A stretch of DNA of 64,000 nt from Liolophura sinensis (GCF_032854445.1 NC_088298.1:16451976-16515975), one strand, 5' to 3'. Positions 41,993 through 52,650 are shown, counted from the first letter of the stretch. A program made the numbers and translations. Notes: generated from the sequence alone by a model not told the origin.

Positions 41993-43893
41993 TTCCAGGA
42001 TATCGGAGTGTCGTGATGTGCCGCCATTACATCGGAGTGTCGTGATGTGTCGCCAGAACATCGTAGTGTCGTGATGTGTCGCCAGTATATCGTAGTGTCG
42101 TGATGTGTCGCTAGGATATTGTAGTGTCATGATGACTCGCCAGAATATCGTAGTGTCATGATGTGTTGCCAGAATATTGTAGTGTCGTGATGTGTCGTCA
42201 GATTATCAGAGTGTCGTGATGTGTCGTCAGATTATCAGAGTGTCGTGATGTGTCGTCAGGATATCGTGGTATCGTGATGTGTCGTCAGATTATCGTAGTG
42301 TCGTGATGTGTCGCCAGTATATCGTAACGTCGTGATATCGTGGTATCGTGATGTGTCGCCAGTGTAGCGTAGTATTGTGATGTGTCGCCAGTATATCGTA
42401 GTGTCGTGATGTGTCCGCAGTATGTTTATTTATGAAAAAACGATGTGTCCCCAATGTATTTATGAAAAAACGTCGTGATGTGTCACCAGTGTATCGTAAG
42501 GTCGTGATGTGTCGCCAGAATATCGTTGTGTCGTGATGTGTCATGAGGATATCGTATACCGTAGTGTCGTGATGTGTCGCCAGGATATCGTAGTGTCATG
42601 ATGTGTCGCCAGAATATTGCAGTGTCGTGATGTGTCGCCAGAATATCGTAGTGTCGTGATGTGTTGCCAGAATATCGTAGTGTCGTGATGTGTCGCCAGT
42701 TTATCGTAACGTCGTGATGTGTCCCCAGTATATCGTAGTGTCGTGATGTGTCAACAGAATATCGTAGTGTCGTGATGTGTCGACAGAATATCGTAGTGTC
42801 GTGATGTGTCCCCAGTATATCGTAACGTCGTGATGTGTCCCAGTATATCGTAACGTCGTGATGTGTCACCAGAATATCGTAGTGTCGTGATGTGTCGACA
42901 GAATATCGTAGTGTCGTGATGTGTTGCCAGTATATCGTAACGTCGTGATGTGTCACCAGAATATCGTAGTGTCGTGATGTGTCGACAGAATATCGTAGTG
43001 TCGTGATGTGTTGCCAGTATATCGTAGTGTCGTGATGTGTCATGAGGATATCGTAGTGTCGTGATGTGTCATGAGGATATCGTATACCGTAGTGTCATGA
43101 TGTGTCGCCAGAATATCGTAGTGTCCTGATGTGTTGCCAGGATATCGTAGTGTCATGATGTGTCGCCAGAATATCGTAGTGTCGTGATGTGTCGACAGAA
43201 TATCGTAGTGTCGTGATGTGTCGTCAGGATATCGTGGTATCGTGATGTGTCGTCAGGATATCGTGGTATCGTGATGTGTCGCCAGTATATCGTAGTGTCG
43301 TGATGTATCGCCAGGATATCGTAGTGTCATGATGTATCGCCAGGATATCGTAGTGTCATGATGTGTCGACAGAATATCGTAGTGTCGTGATGTGTCGCCA
43401 GTATATCGTAACGTCGCGATGTGTCCCCAGTATATCGTAACGTCGTGATGTGTCACCAGAATATCGTAGTGTCGTGATGTGTCACCAGAATATCGTAGGG
43501 TCGTGATGTGTCATGAGGATATCGTAGTGTCGTGATGTGTCACGAGGATATCGTAGTGTCATGATGTGTCGCCAGAATATCGCAGTGTCGTGATGTGTCG
43601 ACAGAATATCGTAGTGTCGTGATGTAATGAGGATATCGTAGGGTCGTGATGTGTCGCCAGGATATCGTAGTGTCATGATGTGTCGCCAGTATATCGTAAC
43701 GTCGTGATGTGTCACCAGAATATGGTAGTGTCGTGATGTGTCATGAGGATATCGTAGGGTCGTGATGTGTCATGAGGATATCGTATACCGTAGTGTCATG
43801 ATGTGTCGCCAGAATACCGTAGTGTCGTGATGTGTTGCCAGGATATCGTAGTGTCATGATGTGTCGCCAGAATATCGTAGTGTCGTGATGTGT
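41993..43893. repeat. 29-bp satellite array, about 65 units
   Basis: The unit is ATCGTAGTGTCGTGATGTGT followed by CGCCAGAAT. Variant classes: CGCCAGAAT, CGACAGAAT, CCCCAGTAT with CGTAACG, and CATGAGGAT. Classes recur in ordered blocks (for example 42870-43040), a higher-order pattern. Because 29 is not a multiple of 3 and the minus strand lacks stops, 29-residue periodic frames appear (42483-43043, 186 codons); these are not genes. Short unrelated inserts sit at 42420-42480. Confidence 0.96.
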
Positions 43894-44029
43894 ACCAAAA
43901 TGGCACAACATTGATACATCCGAATTAATGCAAGAAAAACTTTGCTTAAAGTTAAAGGCAGGTGTACACGCGTGACCTTCACACCAAAGTACCGGCTTGA
44001 TTGACTCATTACTCGATTGACTATTGCTT

Positions 44030-44420
44030 AACGCCACATTCCAGTTTTTCATTTATATAATGGCGGGCATTTTCATGAGTGGAAGAAACCAGAGTGCCCG
44101 AATTAAAAAACGGACTTTTTGGAAAGTTACTGACGACTTTTCTCACGTCTGATGAGCAGACCTGCCAGTCATATTGTTTGAAAAGAGTTTGGCTTCTCCG
44201 ATCGTTAGACCGCGAAAACAGCCTACAGGGTGGTCAACTGCTTGTTGTCACCAAATCCTCTACGCACATTGAGAGTGGAGGAGCCACACTATCTCTATCA
44301 AAGACCGGAATTGAACCCTCAGCTGTGCCTTTTGCAGTATTGGCTTTTCGGATTTGTAGGACGTGTGTCGTAAATAGAAGGGTTCGATCCTTGGTAGATT
44401 TAAGCCAAAAAACGTTAGAG
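44030..44420 (-). mobile_element. SINE-D copy (SINE-A-related tail) plus adjoining tRNA-like head
   Basis: Tail order CTTAACGCCACATTCCAGTT, TTTCATTTATATAATGGCGG, ATGAGTGGAAGAAACCAGAG, TGCCCGAATTAAAAAACGGA, and a minus-strand B box at 44309-44322 (GGAATTGAACCCTC). A second B box on the plus strand, GGGTTCGATCCTTGG (44381-44395), suggests another SINE head facing it. The 174-codon frame here is the element read through. The tail is the closest local match to the start of the 10.7-13 kb array. Confidence 0.65.
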
Positions 44421-44822
44421 ATTTCACAATTCCGGTGGAGAATTTGCCAGCGCCAATGCTGCACGATGACGCTGTGCCTAGTCATTCAAGCGCATGTGCT
44501 GCTTTTGCTCATTAGAGTATGTTTGACGCACGTAGGCTTGTTTAGAGTTAGCCTCACCGTTAATACGTCCTCGCGGGGATATATAATCAGCGATCATCAA
44601 TAAAATTATTTCAGAATCATATTAAGTGTACTTTAGATAACGACAATGTGTGTTTATCAAATTTAAACATACACAAAGGCAGATATAATACTTTATTTAT
44701 CTAATAATCCAGATTTTAAGCCTTCATCTGTACAGACGATAAAATATGGAGTCCATGACGGATACGTTAGCACTGATGTTTAACGCCAGGTACTAAATGT
44801 AATATATTTTGTCCACTTACAA
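44421..44822. other. No recognisable feature
   Basis: AT-rich, no repeat family seen, no frame of note. Confidence 0.5.
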
Positions 44823-44940
44823 GGACAGTAAAACGGGCAGTGGTGCAGTGGTAAGAAGTCTTGTTCTTCTGTCTCAGAAGCACTGGAGGTACCGGCTCAA
44901 ACCCGGTCTTGGGCAGGGAAGATTTGTAGATTCTCTGGCT
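44823..44940 (+). mobile_element. tRNA-derived SINE head
   Basis: GGGCAGTGGTGCAGTGGTAAG (A box TGGTGCAGTGG) and ACCGGCTCAAACCCGGTCTT (B box GGCTCAAACCC) with a TCTGTCTCAGAAGC middle. It leads straight into the 47-bp array. Confidence 0.6.
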
Positions 44941-44979
44941 TGTGAAGCTTTGGTGACATTAAGCGGTCGACGACACAGT

Positions 44980-45285
44980 GGATGGTCATCAACGGTCGCT
45001 AGACTGTGTAAATGGTCACACGAGCGTCATGGTCATCAACGGTCGCTAGACTGTGCAAATGGTCACACGAGCGTCATGGTCATCAACGGTCGCTAGACTC
45101 TGCAAATATTCACACGAGCGTCATGGTCATCAACGGTCGCTAGACTGTGCAAATGGTCACATGAGCGTGACGGTCATCAACAGTCCGTGACGGTCATCAA
45201 CGGTCGCTAAACTGTGCAAATGGTCACACGAGCCTCATGGTCATCAACGGTCGCTAGACTGTGCAAATGAACACACAAGCGCCAT
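44980..45285 (+). repeat. 47-bp array, about 6 units
   Basis: The unit is TCATGGTCATCAACGGTCGC followed by TAGACTGTGCAAATGGTCAC and ACGAGCG. One short unit (CGTGACGGTCATCAACAGTC) is deleted. A single diverged unit occurs at 52497-52548 inside another SINE-like copy, so the array is an expanded SINE-internal segment. Confidence 0.92.
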
Positions 45286-45402
45286 CAAAAGCTTATTGCC
45301 ACCGCGTCCCCACGAGCAGTGAGAGCAGGAATGTAAAAATTCCTTTCCTATTAAATTTCATATTAAGCGGGTTTGAGCCCGCGACTCCTGTACCCTAGCA
45401 AT
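45286..45402 (-). mobile_element. tRNA-like head on the minus strand
   Basis: GCGGGTTTGAGCCCGCGACTC at 45368-45388 is a reverse B box with palindromic flanks. TTATTGCCACCGCGTCCCCA lies further out. Probably a SINE closing the array region in the opposite direction. Confidence 0.45.
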
Positions 45403-45404
45403 AT

Positions 45405-45500
45405 TTATTTTGTTTACTTGATTGGTGTTTTACGCCGTACTCAAGAATATTTCACCTATACGACGGCGGCCAGCATTTTGGTGGAAGGAAACCAGGCAGG
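45405..45500 (-). mobile_element. SINE-A, 5'-truncated
   Basis: TTTACTTGATTGGTGTTTTA, TACTCAAGAATATTTCACCT, CGACGGCGGCCAGCATTTTG, ending at AAACCAGGCAGG. 45501-45964 has no gene; a G-rich run is at 45801-45819. Confidence 0.9.
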
Positions 45501-45964
45501 ATATCCTCGTAATAGGCAAGCTTGCATTTGTGGCTACTTGATGTTAGTGTCATTAACCGTAAGGTCGACCCTCCCAAATCACAGCAGTGGCCACGTCCAA
45601 AATGTATCTTCCTACAGTTTGCATCAATCAAATAGATATACACAGGTAGTCTCGTCACGAGAAATCGGATTCCCGTTCCCACAGCTAACCCACCCGCGAT
45701 GCATTAATGCGATTAACGTATTCTACGCACCTGAGGCGGCCAACAAACAATACTGTTAAGCCAAAACCAGACTTAACTTTTTTCGAAATCCTTGTTTTTG
45801 TGGGGAGGGTGGGGGGGGTGCCATTTTTTCAAAGGGAATTCAATTCGGCATATCTCGGACCAGAATGTGTGAATAGCATCCTTAATTTGTTGTCCTTACA
45901 TTTTTCTTCTTTTTCTGCAAAGCTGCACTGTCACTTATTAGGTATGTCGGCAACAGTCTGTAGG

Positions 45965-46312
45965 AAGGATCTATGCGTGAAAACAGACATTCGTATACCA
46001 GTCGTCAACCAATAACGACGTTCCAGGTCAATGATCGCAGGGCCAGTACCCAAAAAGACGTATAACACCAACCACCAAAGAGCTAAGGAAGTATATAAAG
46101 TACGAAAATAGGATGGAATCAAGCAAAGAGAAGCAGTCATCGGTTTTCAGTGATGTTGGAAACACGCAAGGCATGTTGAATGGAGTCAGTGTTCAAATCG
46201 TGTACCATGCTAGAATATAAGTTGTCGATAACAAAATATGTATCTCAGCTGCGCTTTGATTGCGACTGTTCATATATCCAACGTGGCGATCTAATTCAAT
46301 GCGTCATCTCTA
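45965..46312 (+). repeat. R1 interspersed repeat
   Basis: AAACAGACATTCGTATACCAG, CGTTCCAGGTCAATGATCGC, GAAAATAGGATGGAATCAAG, TCAGTGATGTTGGAAACACG, AATCGTGTACCATGCTAGAA, TCAGCTGCGCTTTGATTGCG, CATATATCCAACGTGGCGATC. One of the cleanest copies. A second start word (GCGTCGAAACAGACATTCCA) follows at 46315. Confidence 0.75.
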
Positions 46313-46495
46313 CGCGTCGAAACAGACATTCCACATCCCTAGCCTCCGGGTGAAGCGGGATTACAAAAGACTTATACTCTTTTTCATCAGTCGCTACACA
46401 ACATCTGGACATGCCCAAGATGACCGATGTAGTGAAACAATTAGGTCAGCATCTTGGCCACAGTGTCGGCTTAGGGGCGTGAGTGAGCGCAGGCC

Positions 46496-46552
46496 GTAAG
46501 TCGTATAAGTGAAATATTCCCGAGTACAGCGTAAAACACCAAAAATAAAAAA
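46496..46552 (+). mobile_element. SINE-A tail fragment
   Basis: AGTCGTATAAGTGAAATATTC, GAGTACAGCGTAAAACACCA, then A-rich. Only the last 55 bp remain. 46553-47151 holds no gene, with a possible SINE-D tail relic at 46995-47040 (TTTAACACCGTACTAGAATG). Confidence 0.8.
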
Positions 46553-47151
46553 AGGGGCTATTTGCTAATAAGGGCATAATCTAGTTCAGCAAGTTGGCGA
46601 AGAATTTGTACTTCCGGATTTGTATCACAGATTACTAAGCTTATTATTAAAAGTACAAAGCAATTAGCAAAAATCTAGATATATATAACCTGTATAGCAT
46701 ACAATAGGTGTTTTTTTTTTCTTAAAAGCTTTCAGTTACTTGTTGGCGAAGGGTGTTTAAACTTTTAACCCCGCATGAATAAGTGATCACGCAAGCGTGT
46801 CGGTCCATCGCCTGAGTTTACACAATACCATACGAGAAAAATCAGTAGTACTGACAATAATGTATGGCATTTGTTCTGGAAAATGTAAAAAAAAATAACT
46901 CGCTTGATTCAGACACAGTACAGAAAGCCTTATCTCAAAGTGTCATCAACGAACAGAGTTGAATACTTTTAGACCTTATGGTTATAAATGGGTTTTATTT
47001 TTTATTTGTTTCATTCTTATTTAACACCGTACTAGAATGATCGTACTTTGTAAAGGTTAGAAGACTGTCAGTCGTTCACTTGATGCTAGAATGTATTTTG
47101 TTTTTATAACATAATATAGTATTATATTCAAAACTTCTTTCCAGTAATCGT

Positions 47152-47213
47152 TGTCATATGACTGAAAAATTGTTAAGTACGACGTTAAACCCCAAGCACT
47201 CACTCAATCTGTC
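47152..47213 (+). mobile_element. SINE-B tail fragment
   Basis: TCATATGACTGAAAAATTGTT, AAGTACGACGTTAAACCCCAA, GCACTCACTCAA. The whole 5' part is missing. 47214-47659 holds another cluster of TGAGTCAGTTGACTGA-type words (47385-47545), like that at 35560-35830. Confidence 0.85.
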
Positions 47214-47659
47214 CTGGAATAGTCGAAGAAATCTTTGTGGAAAAGTTCGTAAGGATAACTTGGTACAGGTCGGTGGTTCACCCCGTGCACTCCGCTTTCT
47301 TTTAGCTACAACAATTTCCGGCTATGCACAGAAATAAAAATAGTTATACAATTCACCTAATTCAATTCAAATTCATACGATCAGATCAACTGAGTTATGA
47401 AACTCATTTGGTTATATTGTTGACTCTTGGTTAGTCGGAAAACTCACACGAGTCTTTCATGACCTGGTCATATGAACTCGGTATGCTGAGTTGAACTGGC
47501 TTAATTGTACAAGTCATGTTTTTGAGTCAGTTGACTGAAACTTTTCTCTCAGTGTGGTATATTAAAAGTAAACATTTGTGGAGAATGGCGTCCAATAGCA
47601 ATCAAACAAATACTTAAATAATTATTGTATGGCTGGGCAATGGGCATAAACATAAAGAT

Positions 47660-47812
47660 TTATTTATTTATTTATATACTTATTTGATTGGTGTTTACGC
47701 CGTACTCAAGAATATTTCACTTATACGACGACGACCAGCATTATGGTGGATGGAAACCGGGCAGAGCCCGGGGGAAACCCACGATCATCCGCAGGTTGCT
47801 AACAGGCCTTAC
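47660..47812 (-). mobile_element. SINE-A, 5'-truncated
   Basis: TTTATTTATTTATTTATATAC, GTTTACGCCGTACTCAAGAA, CGACGACCAGCATTATGGTG, GGGCAGAGCCCGGGGGAAAC, stopping after CCGCAGGTTGCTAACAGGCC. 47813-49184 shows no feature I can name. Confidence 0.92.
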
Positions 47813-49184
47813 ACATTGATACATGTGCGTGTATATCAGTACAACAAAAGCGGGAGTGGCCTCGACAATATTCTAGCCCCAGGCTTCTGCACTGACCGTC
47901 GCCTTCTAAGCCTGCTACCTGAAGACTCTTTTTATATAAACCTGTGTCGTAAATGTGTGTGAACGCACTGCGGGGGAAATCGGCAAAGGTGACGAGAATC
48001 TCGTTCATGCTTTAAGCCTGTATGTACATACATACATTCAGTCAGTGTTGTCGCCTTGGCGGATTCACCCATATTCTGTCAGCCTGTTGAGAGGCCTTGC
48101 CACAGATTGCCGTGACCTTTTTATCAAGGCTTTATGTAGGTAACAACAGAGCACTGATAACTGGTTCATGGCTCGTATATGTGGTTCAGAGATCATCACC
48201 CTCTACAAGAGGAGAGAGAGAAATAGTATAATAGCTGATGGCATACCGTGTGCTTATATTTACCATTCATAGTACTTCAAAGCATAAAGCACCATACTAT
48301 ATTTATTTTTTATATTTTTTACTCGTACTTAAAGATACATGTAGCCTGAGTTAAGAAAAACCCCTGATGACTGGTAAAGGTACCTAAAAGTGTTTAGTAT
48401 TTGTAAGATGTATTTTATACCACACATACAAAGATAATGGATAGAATAACATTAAATGTATAACTAGGATATGAATAGAAAAGTGCTCCACATTTGGATT
48501 TAAATGTCAAAACGATAAAGCTCGGTAAGACACTCATTAAAATATTGTTGACAGTTTGGTAAACAGTTTTTCCTCAGTACGAGTTGAGAGATTTTCGGTT
48601 TAAAAAACTGTTATTTCCTATCATGGCATGAATCCGCCTCTGAATTTCATTTCACTTGAACCGTTATAACTGCGTGCATTATGTACATTGGAAATCCGTC
48701 GATTCAGGTTTTAGCCATTCTTCAGTTTAGATGCTTAAGTTTAGCTCTTCATCTCTGTTAAGAACCGCATTACCTTTGTTAAAACTTGACCTCTTGATAT
48801 AGTGCTAAAACAATGTACAACCTTGTCGCATGCTTACCTGTTAGGGATATAGTGAAATGATATTATGTGAGGGAGGATACGGAAACGTAATCAATTACCT
48901 GTCGCTTTGACGGCAGCTACTACACTTTGGTAATCTAGAAAATTTACATAACAGCCAAATTCAGTGTTAAAGTACTAAAACAAAGTTGCCGTTAATATCT
49001 ATTAAGTTATTGACATATTTAGCACGACATATGATGATGAGTGGGCTTTTGTATATACTAAACATATCGATATTAAAAATGGTCTCTTGCTGAAAATTGA
49101 AACAAGCATGTCTTATTGAAGACGGCTGAACACTTTATACTATTTATAGAGCGATCTAAAAAATGCATTAAGGTCGTAAATTTA

Positions 49185-49332
49185 ACCAACGTCAAAATCG
49201 TGCACCGTGCTACCTGTCGTTATTCTTAAATATACATCCCAGTTGGGCTTTGATTGCACAATGCTAATGTATACAACGTGGCGACAATGTTCAACACAAT
49301 GCACATACAGCCCCTAACACCAAAAATGTATT
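49185..49332 (+). repeat. R1 partial copy
   Basis: AAAATCGTGCACCGTGCTACC, ATATACATCCCAGTTGGGCT, TTGATTGCACAATGCTAATG, ACAACGTGGCGACAATG. Head-on with the next, inverted R1 copy. Confidence 0.65.
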
Positions 49333-49399
49333 TCCGCTGATCCTTGCTTTCAGCCCTCGTCTGGTAAACTTTATACCATAGGGTCGTTCATAAGTCGTT

Positions 49400-49870
49400 T
49401 TTTCTAGTTATTACAGCACAAAAATAGTGTGCCAAAGTTATTCCACTAAACGCATTCACTTCAAGTTTCTTACGTTTTACAATGAGTATAATTCTCTTGT
49501 AAGTAAACATGGATGCAGTGTCCAGAATCTCTGGTACTGCTTCACGATTGTGTCTTATTCTGCTTAACTAGGGGCTAGGGGCAGGATGCTCATTGCGTTA
49601 AACTAGATCGCCACGTGGGATATATGAATAGCTGCAATCAAAGCGCAACCGAGATTTCGTATTTTGTTATCGACAACTGATATTTTGGCATGGCACACTG
49701 TTTAAATACTGATTACACTCAGTCGCCTAGAACATACATTGCGTCTTTCCAATATCATTGAAAAACTGTTGACTACTACTCTTTGCGTGATTCCGTCCTA
49801 TTTTCGTACTTTATATAATTTATTAGTTGCCTATTTCGACGCACTGATTCGTGAAATGGGTTTTACAGAT
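49400..49870 (-). repeat. R1 copy, long
   Basis: Minus-strand R1 including the distal part (TACAATGAGTATAATTCTCTT, CCAGAATCTCTGGTACTGCT) and the core (GCCACGTGGGATATATGAAT, GTTATCGACAACTGATATTT, GACTACTACTCTTTGCGTGA, TCCGTCCTATTTTCGTACTT), ending ATTTCGACGCACTGATTCG. Confidence 0.7.
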
Positions 49871-49989
49871 GCATGTCCCAGTTGAAACATTACTTACATC
49901 TTTAAATCATCATTGAAAGCTGTTATCTCTCTTCTATAGGACTCCGTAAAAATTTTCAACTTTTTTCACTTTCTTATTTGTTATTTACA

Positions 49990-50275
49990 TGGGACGTCCA
50001 TCATAGCTGATGGTTAGTATACGAAGCTATGAGTCGAAACATACATTCGTATACCAACCATCAACCAATAAGGACGTCCCAGGTCAACAATAGCAAGGCC
50101 AATTCCCAAAACGACGTATCACAAACCACCAAGAAAGCAAACTAAGAAAGCTGATGAAGTATGAAAATAGGACGGAATCAAAGACAAAACAGTTTTCAAT
50201 GATGTAGGAAAGACGCAAGGTCTGGACGACTGAGTGAAATCAGCATTCAAATCAGTTGTCCGGAACAAAATGTCC
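49990..50275 (+). repeat. R1 copy preceded by its own inverted start
   Basis: 49990-50025 (TGGGACGTCCATCATAGCTG ... GTATACGAA) is the reverse complement of 50046-50081 (TTCGTATACCAACCATCAAC ... GGACGTCCCA). After this the plus-strand copy continues through CACCAAGAAAGCAAACTAAG, GAAAATAGGACGGAATCAAA to AGGTCTGGACGACTGAGTGA. Confidence 0.75.
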
Positions 50276-50449
50276 ATTAAGAGCGACACCAAGACTTAAA
50301 TACTCCTATAGAAACGTTTGACATTTATATGTACATTAAGTACATATTAAATACATTCATATTTAGTTGAAATACAAATAATACATTAAGAATGAACATT
50401 AAGGATCATCAAAATGAGCGCATCTTGTACAGTGTATAGGTTTTCAGCG

Positions 50450-50795
50450 TAGAGAATAAAATCGGTGACAGTGTGATTATATCTGGCAAATGTAACCGGT
50501 GAAATACGAATATTCTCCATTAACCTCAGTTAGGGTTTTATTCTCTAAACACCCTCCTTCTTGGTCTGTATGTGATAGTCTTCGCATGCGCACACTGACG
50601 AAATTGTAGCTGTACACATCGATGTGCTGAACGTCCATATTTGTAAAGAAAATGAAGTTTGATTGGTTTTTTGAAATTCTAACTGTTGGTGTAGGTGCTT
50701 AAATAATAGTAAATGACACGCCCCATAGCACCATGGCTAAAACAAAATTAGGTAAAAAAAAAACTGCAGTGACGTTAATTGCAATTTGTTAGGCC
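50450..50795 (+). repeat. R3 interspersed repeat, copy 4, with a 131-bp insert
   Basis: GTAGAGAATAAAATCGGTGAC (one 48-bp-type unit), AACCGGTGAAATACGAATAT, TAACCTCAGTTAGGGTTTTA; then the insert at 50545-50675, and R3 resumes with CTAACTGTTGGTGTAGGTGC, ACTGCAGTGACGTTAATTGC and CAATTTGTTAGGCC. ATTCT repeats at 50540-50544 and 50676-50680 flank the insert, a possible 5-bp duplication. The insert has no clear terminal repeats. Confidence 0.65.
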
Positions 50796-51171
50796 ATGCA
50801 CCGGTGTTTGCATATTTACACAAACCCCCTTGGATAATATTTTAAGACCTCGAACTTTGGCATTTGAAATACAAGTTTTTGCTTGTTTTGTTTGACCTAG
50901 TCTTCGGTGAACATTCCCAAAAATAATTGACGTATATGGAGTGGTTACTGGCCTTTAGTATTCAAACTGCCTCGAATGCGTTCAAGTTTGATATCTTAGA
51001 CAACCCCCCCCCCCAACTCTCCCCCAAACCATTTGACCCGACGTAAGTACATAGCCATGTCAAAGTCCACTGAGACACTAATTTTGGCATTCGTACAAAA
51101 AACCTGTTTGTACTTCTGACCATAAACCTCGCGACCTTAAACTGATGAAACATTCTTGAGCAGTATAATTT
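50796..51171. other. No recognisable gene; C-run
   Basis: A run of 11 C at 51004-51014. The 63-codon minus frame at 50962-51153 has no family. Confidence 0.5.
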
Positions 51172-51307
51172 TTTATTTGATTTATTTATTTTATTGATGA
51201 TTTACGCGGTACTCAAGAATATTGAGTATTCCGGTGGAAACTGGGCAGAGCACGGGGGAAACCCACGACAGTCCGCAGGTTGCTGCAAGACCTCCCCACT
51301 TACGGCA
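51172..51307 (-). mobile_element. SINE-A, diverged, with a block lost
   Basis: GATTTACGCGGTACTCAAGA, TATTGAGTATTCCGGTGGAA (the CACTTATACGACGGCGGCC block is deleted), CTGGGCAGAGCACGGGGGAA, GGTTGCTGCAAGACCTCCCC. A second scrap of the same region lies at 51424-51475. Confidence 0.85.
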
Positions 51308-51589
51308 TGCGCTCATTCAAGCCTCTAAGTCGGCATTGTGGCCAAGATGATGTCCTGATGATTTCACTACATTGATTATCTTGGATAAATCCAGATGTTG
51401 TGCAGCCACTGTTTAGGAATAGCAAGAGCCCAGGGGAAACCCACGGTAGGTTGTTAACAGACTTTCCCACGTACTATAATTTTTTTAATCGAACTGGAGC
51501 TTGTTTTTTTCGTTATTGGTAAAATGTCTTTAACCATAAATTTGAGTTTGAATGGGCCTACACTTTTCCGCAGAAAACATTTTTCCATT

Positions 51590-51675
51590 TTTCAGTCATA
51601 TGACCATGCGGAACTATTAGATGTGTAGGTATATATATTTTGCTTTCTTGTGGCAGGGCGAATCCGAGCAAAGTT
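51590..51675 (-). mobile_element. SINE-C fragment
   Basis: TTTTCAGTCATATGACCATG, GGAACTATTAGATGTGTAGG, TGCTTTCTTGTGGCAGGGCG, AATCCGAG. The tail end and the head are absent. Confidence 0.75.
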
Positions 51676-51769
51676 ACCCTCAAGCTAAGAAGAACAAAAA
51701 TTTATAAACTGGTTTATAAATCAGTATAAACATTATCTGACACCAGGCTCCTAAAATCCGTTTTTTGTT

Positions 51770-51862
51770 TGTTTGATTGTTTGTTTGATTGGTGTTTTAC
51801 GCCGTACTCAAGAATATTTCACTTATACGACGGCGGCCAGCATTATGCTGAGAGGATACCTT
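51770..51862 (-). mobile_element. SINE-A, short 3' piece
   Basis: TTTGATTGTTTGTTTGATTGG (variant TTTG tail), GCCGTACTCAAGAATATTTC, CGACGGCGGCCAGCATTATG. Truncated early. 51863-52186 has no feature. Confidence 0.9.
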
Positions 51863-52186
51863 TCCGTTCCTGAGACGCACGTGTGTTACTCAGGCGGATT
51901 ATTCCAAAGTGAAAAAAATGTCCACATTTTCATATTTAATACGTAAGGTATATGCGCAGAGTAATTACAGTGATGATTATACGTTGTGTGGGCCCGACAT
52001 AGCAAAACACAGATTTACCCCGATCTGTTATCAACGCCATTTATGTCTAGGAATAGCCTGACTGAGAGGAGACCTATATTTTACACGTGAACATTTATAC
52101 ATGCATTTATTTCATCCGAATTTTCACATCATGCAATCGTTATAGTCTTGCACAATGCAGGATAATCAGGTCAGGTTTTGATTTAT

Positions 52187-52350
52187 TTCTTTGGTTGATT
52201 TTTTGTTTAACGACACGCATATTCAATCATTTTTCATTTATACGAGGGTGGTCAGCTTTAAGAATAGCAGAAAACCGGAGTCTCCGGCGTAAACCATCGA
52301 GCTGTGGTAAGTTATTGACGAACTTCCTGACTGAGGTAAATTGATATGTG
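52187..52350 (-). mobile_element. SINE-D tail copy
   Basis: TTGATTTTTTGTTTAACGAC, CAATCATTTTTCATTTATAC, AGCAGAAAACCGGAGTCTCC, GGTAAGTTATTGACGAACTT. Same order as the 44030 copy, with GAGGGTGGTCAGCTTTAAGA in place of the GGCGGGCATTTTC block. Confidence 0.65.
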
Positions 52351-52494
52351 GACGTCTTTCATCAGATACGTGTGACCATTTGTCAGCTACCACACTAACG
52401 CCGCTGCTCTGGTTTTACTCTCTAGGCTGTATTTTTTAAAATAAAAAATACAAATATAAAACACACCATATTGTTGGGCGACAATAGGTAGGCT

Positions 52495-52650
52495 ATTCAA
52501 CGAACGTTAGACTCCGCAAATGGTCACACGTAAGAGCGTCATCAACCGCTTTGTCAACAAGGCAGGGGAATGCACAATTCCCCTGACCAAAGGCGGAATT
52601 GAACCCCCCTACCTCAAGTGTCCATGCGATGGTCAGATTTTCAGGTTGGG
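52495..52650 (-). mobile_element. SINE segment with one 47-bp-type unit and tRNA-like head
   Basis: ACGTTAGACTCCGCAAATGG, TCACACGTAAGAGCGTCATC is a single diverged unit of the 45-kb array. CAAAGGCGGAATTGAACCCC carries a reverse B box. It is the likely unexpanded source structure of that array. The 68-69 codon frames on both strands overlap it and are not genes. Confidence 0.55.

Noticed and set aside
42483-43043. 186-codon minus-strand frame with MTHHDTTI-type repeats
   Set aside because: It is the 29-bp satellite translated; the period is three units (29 residues), all three minus frames are open, and there are no gene signals.
41993-43893. CRISPR array
   Set aside because: Units are adjacent without unique spacers, and the DNA is eukaryotic.
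44079-44603. 174-codon frame, the longest outside the satellites
   Set aside because: It covers a SINE-D tail and two tRNA-like heads; no domain, and the frame depends on the SINE sequence.
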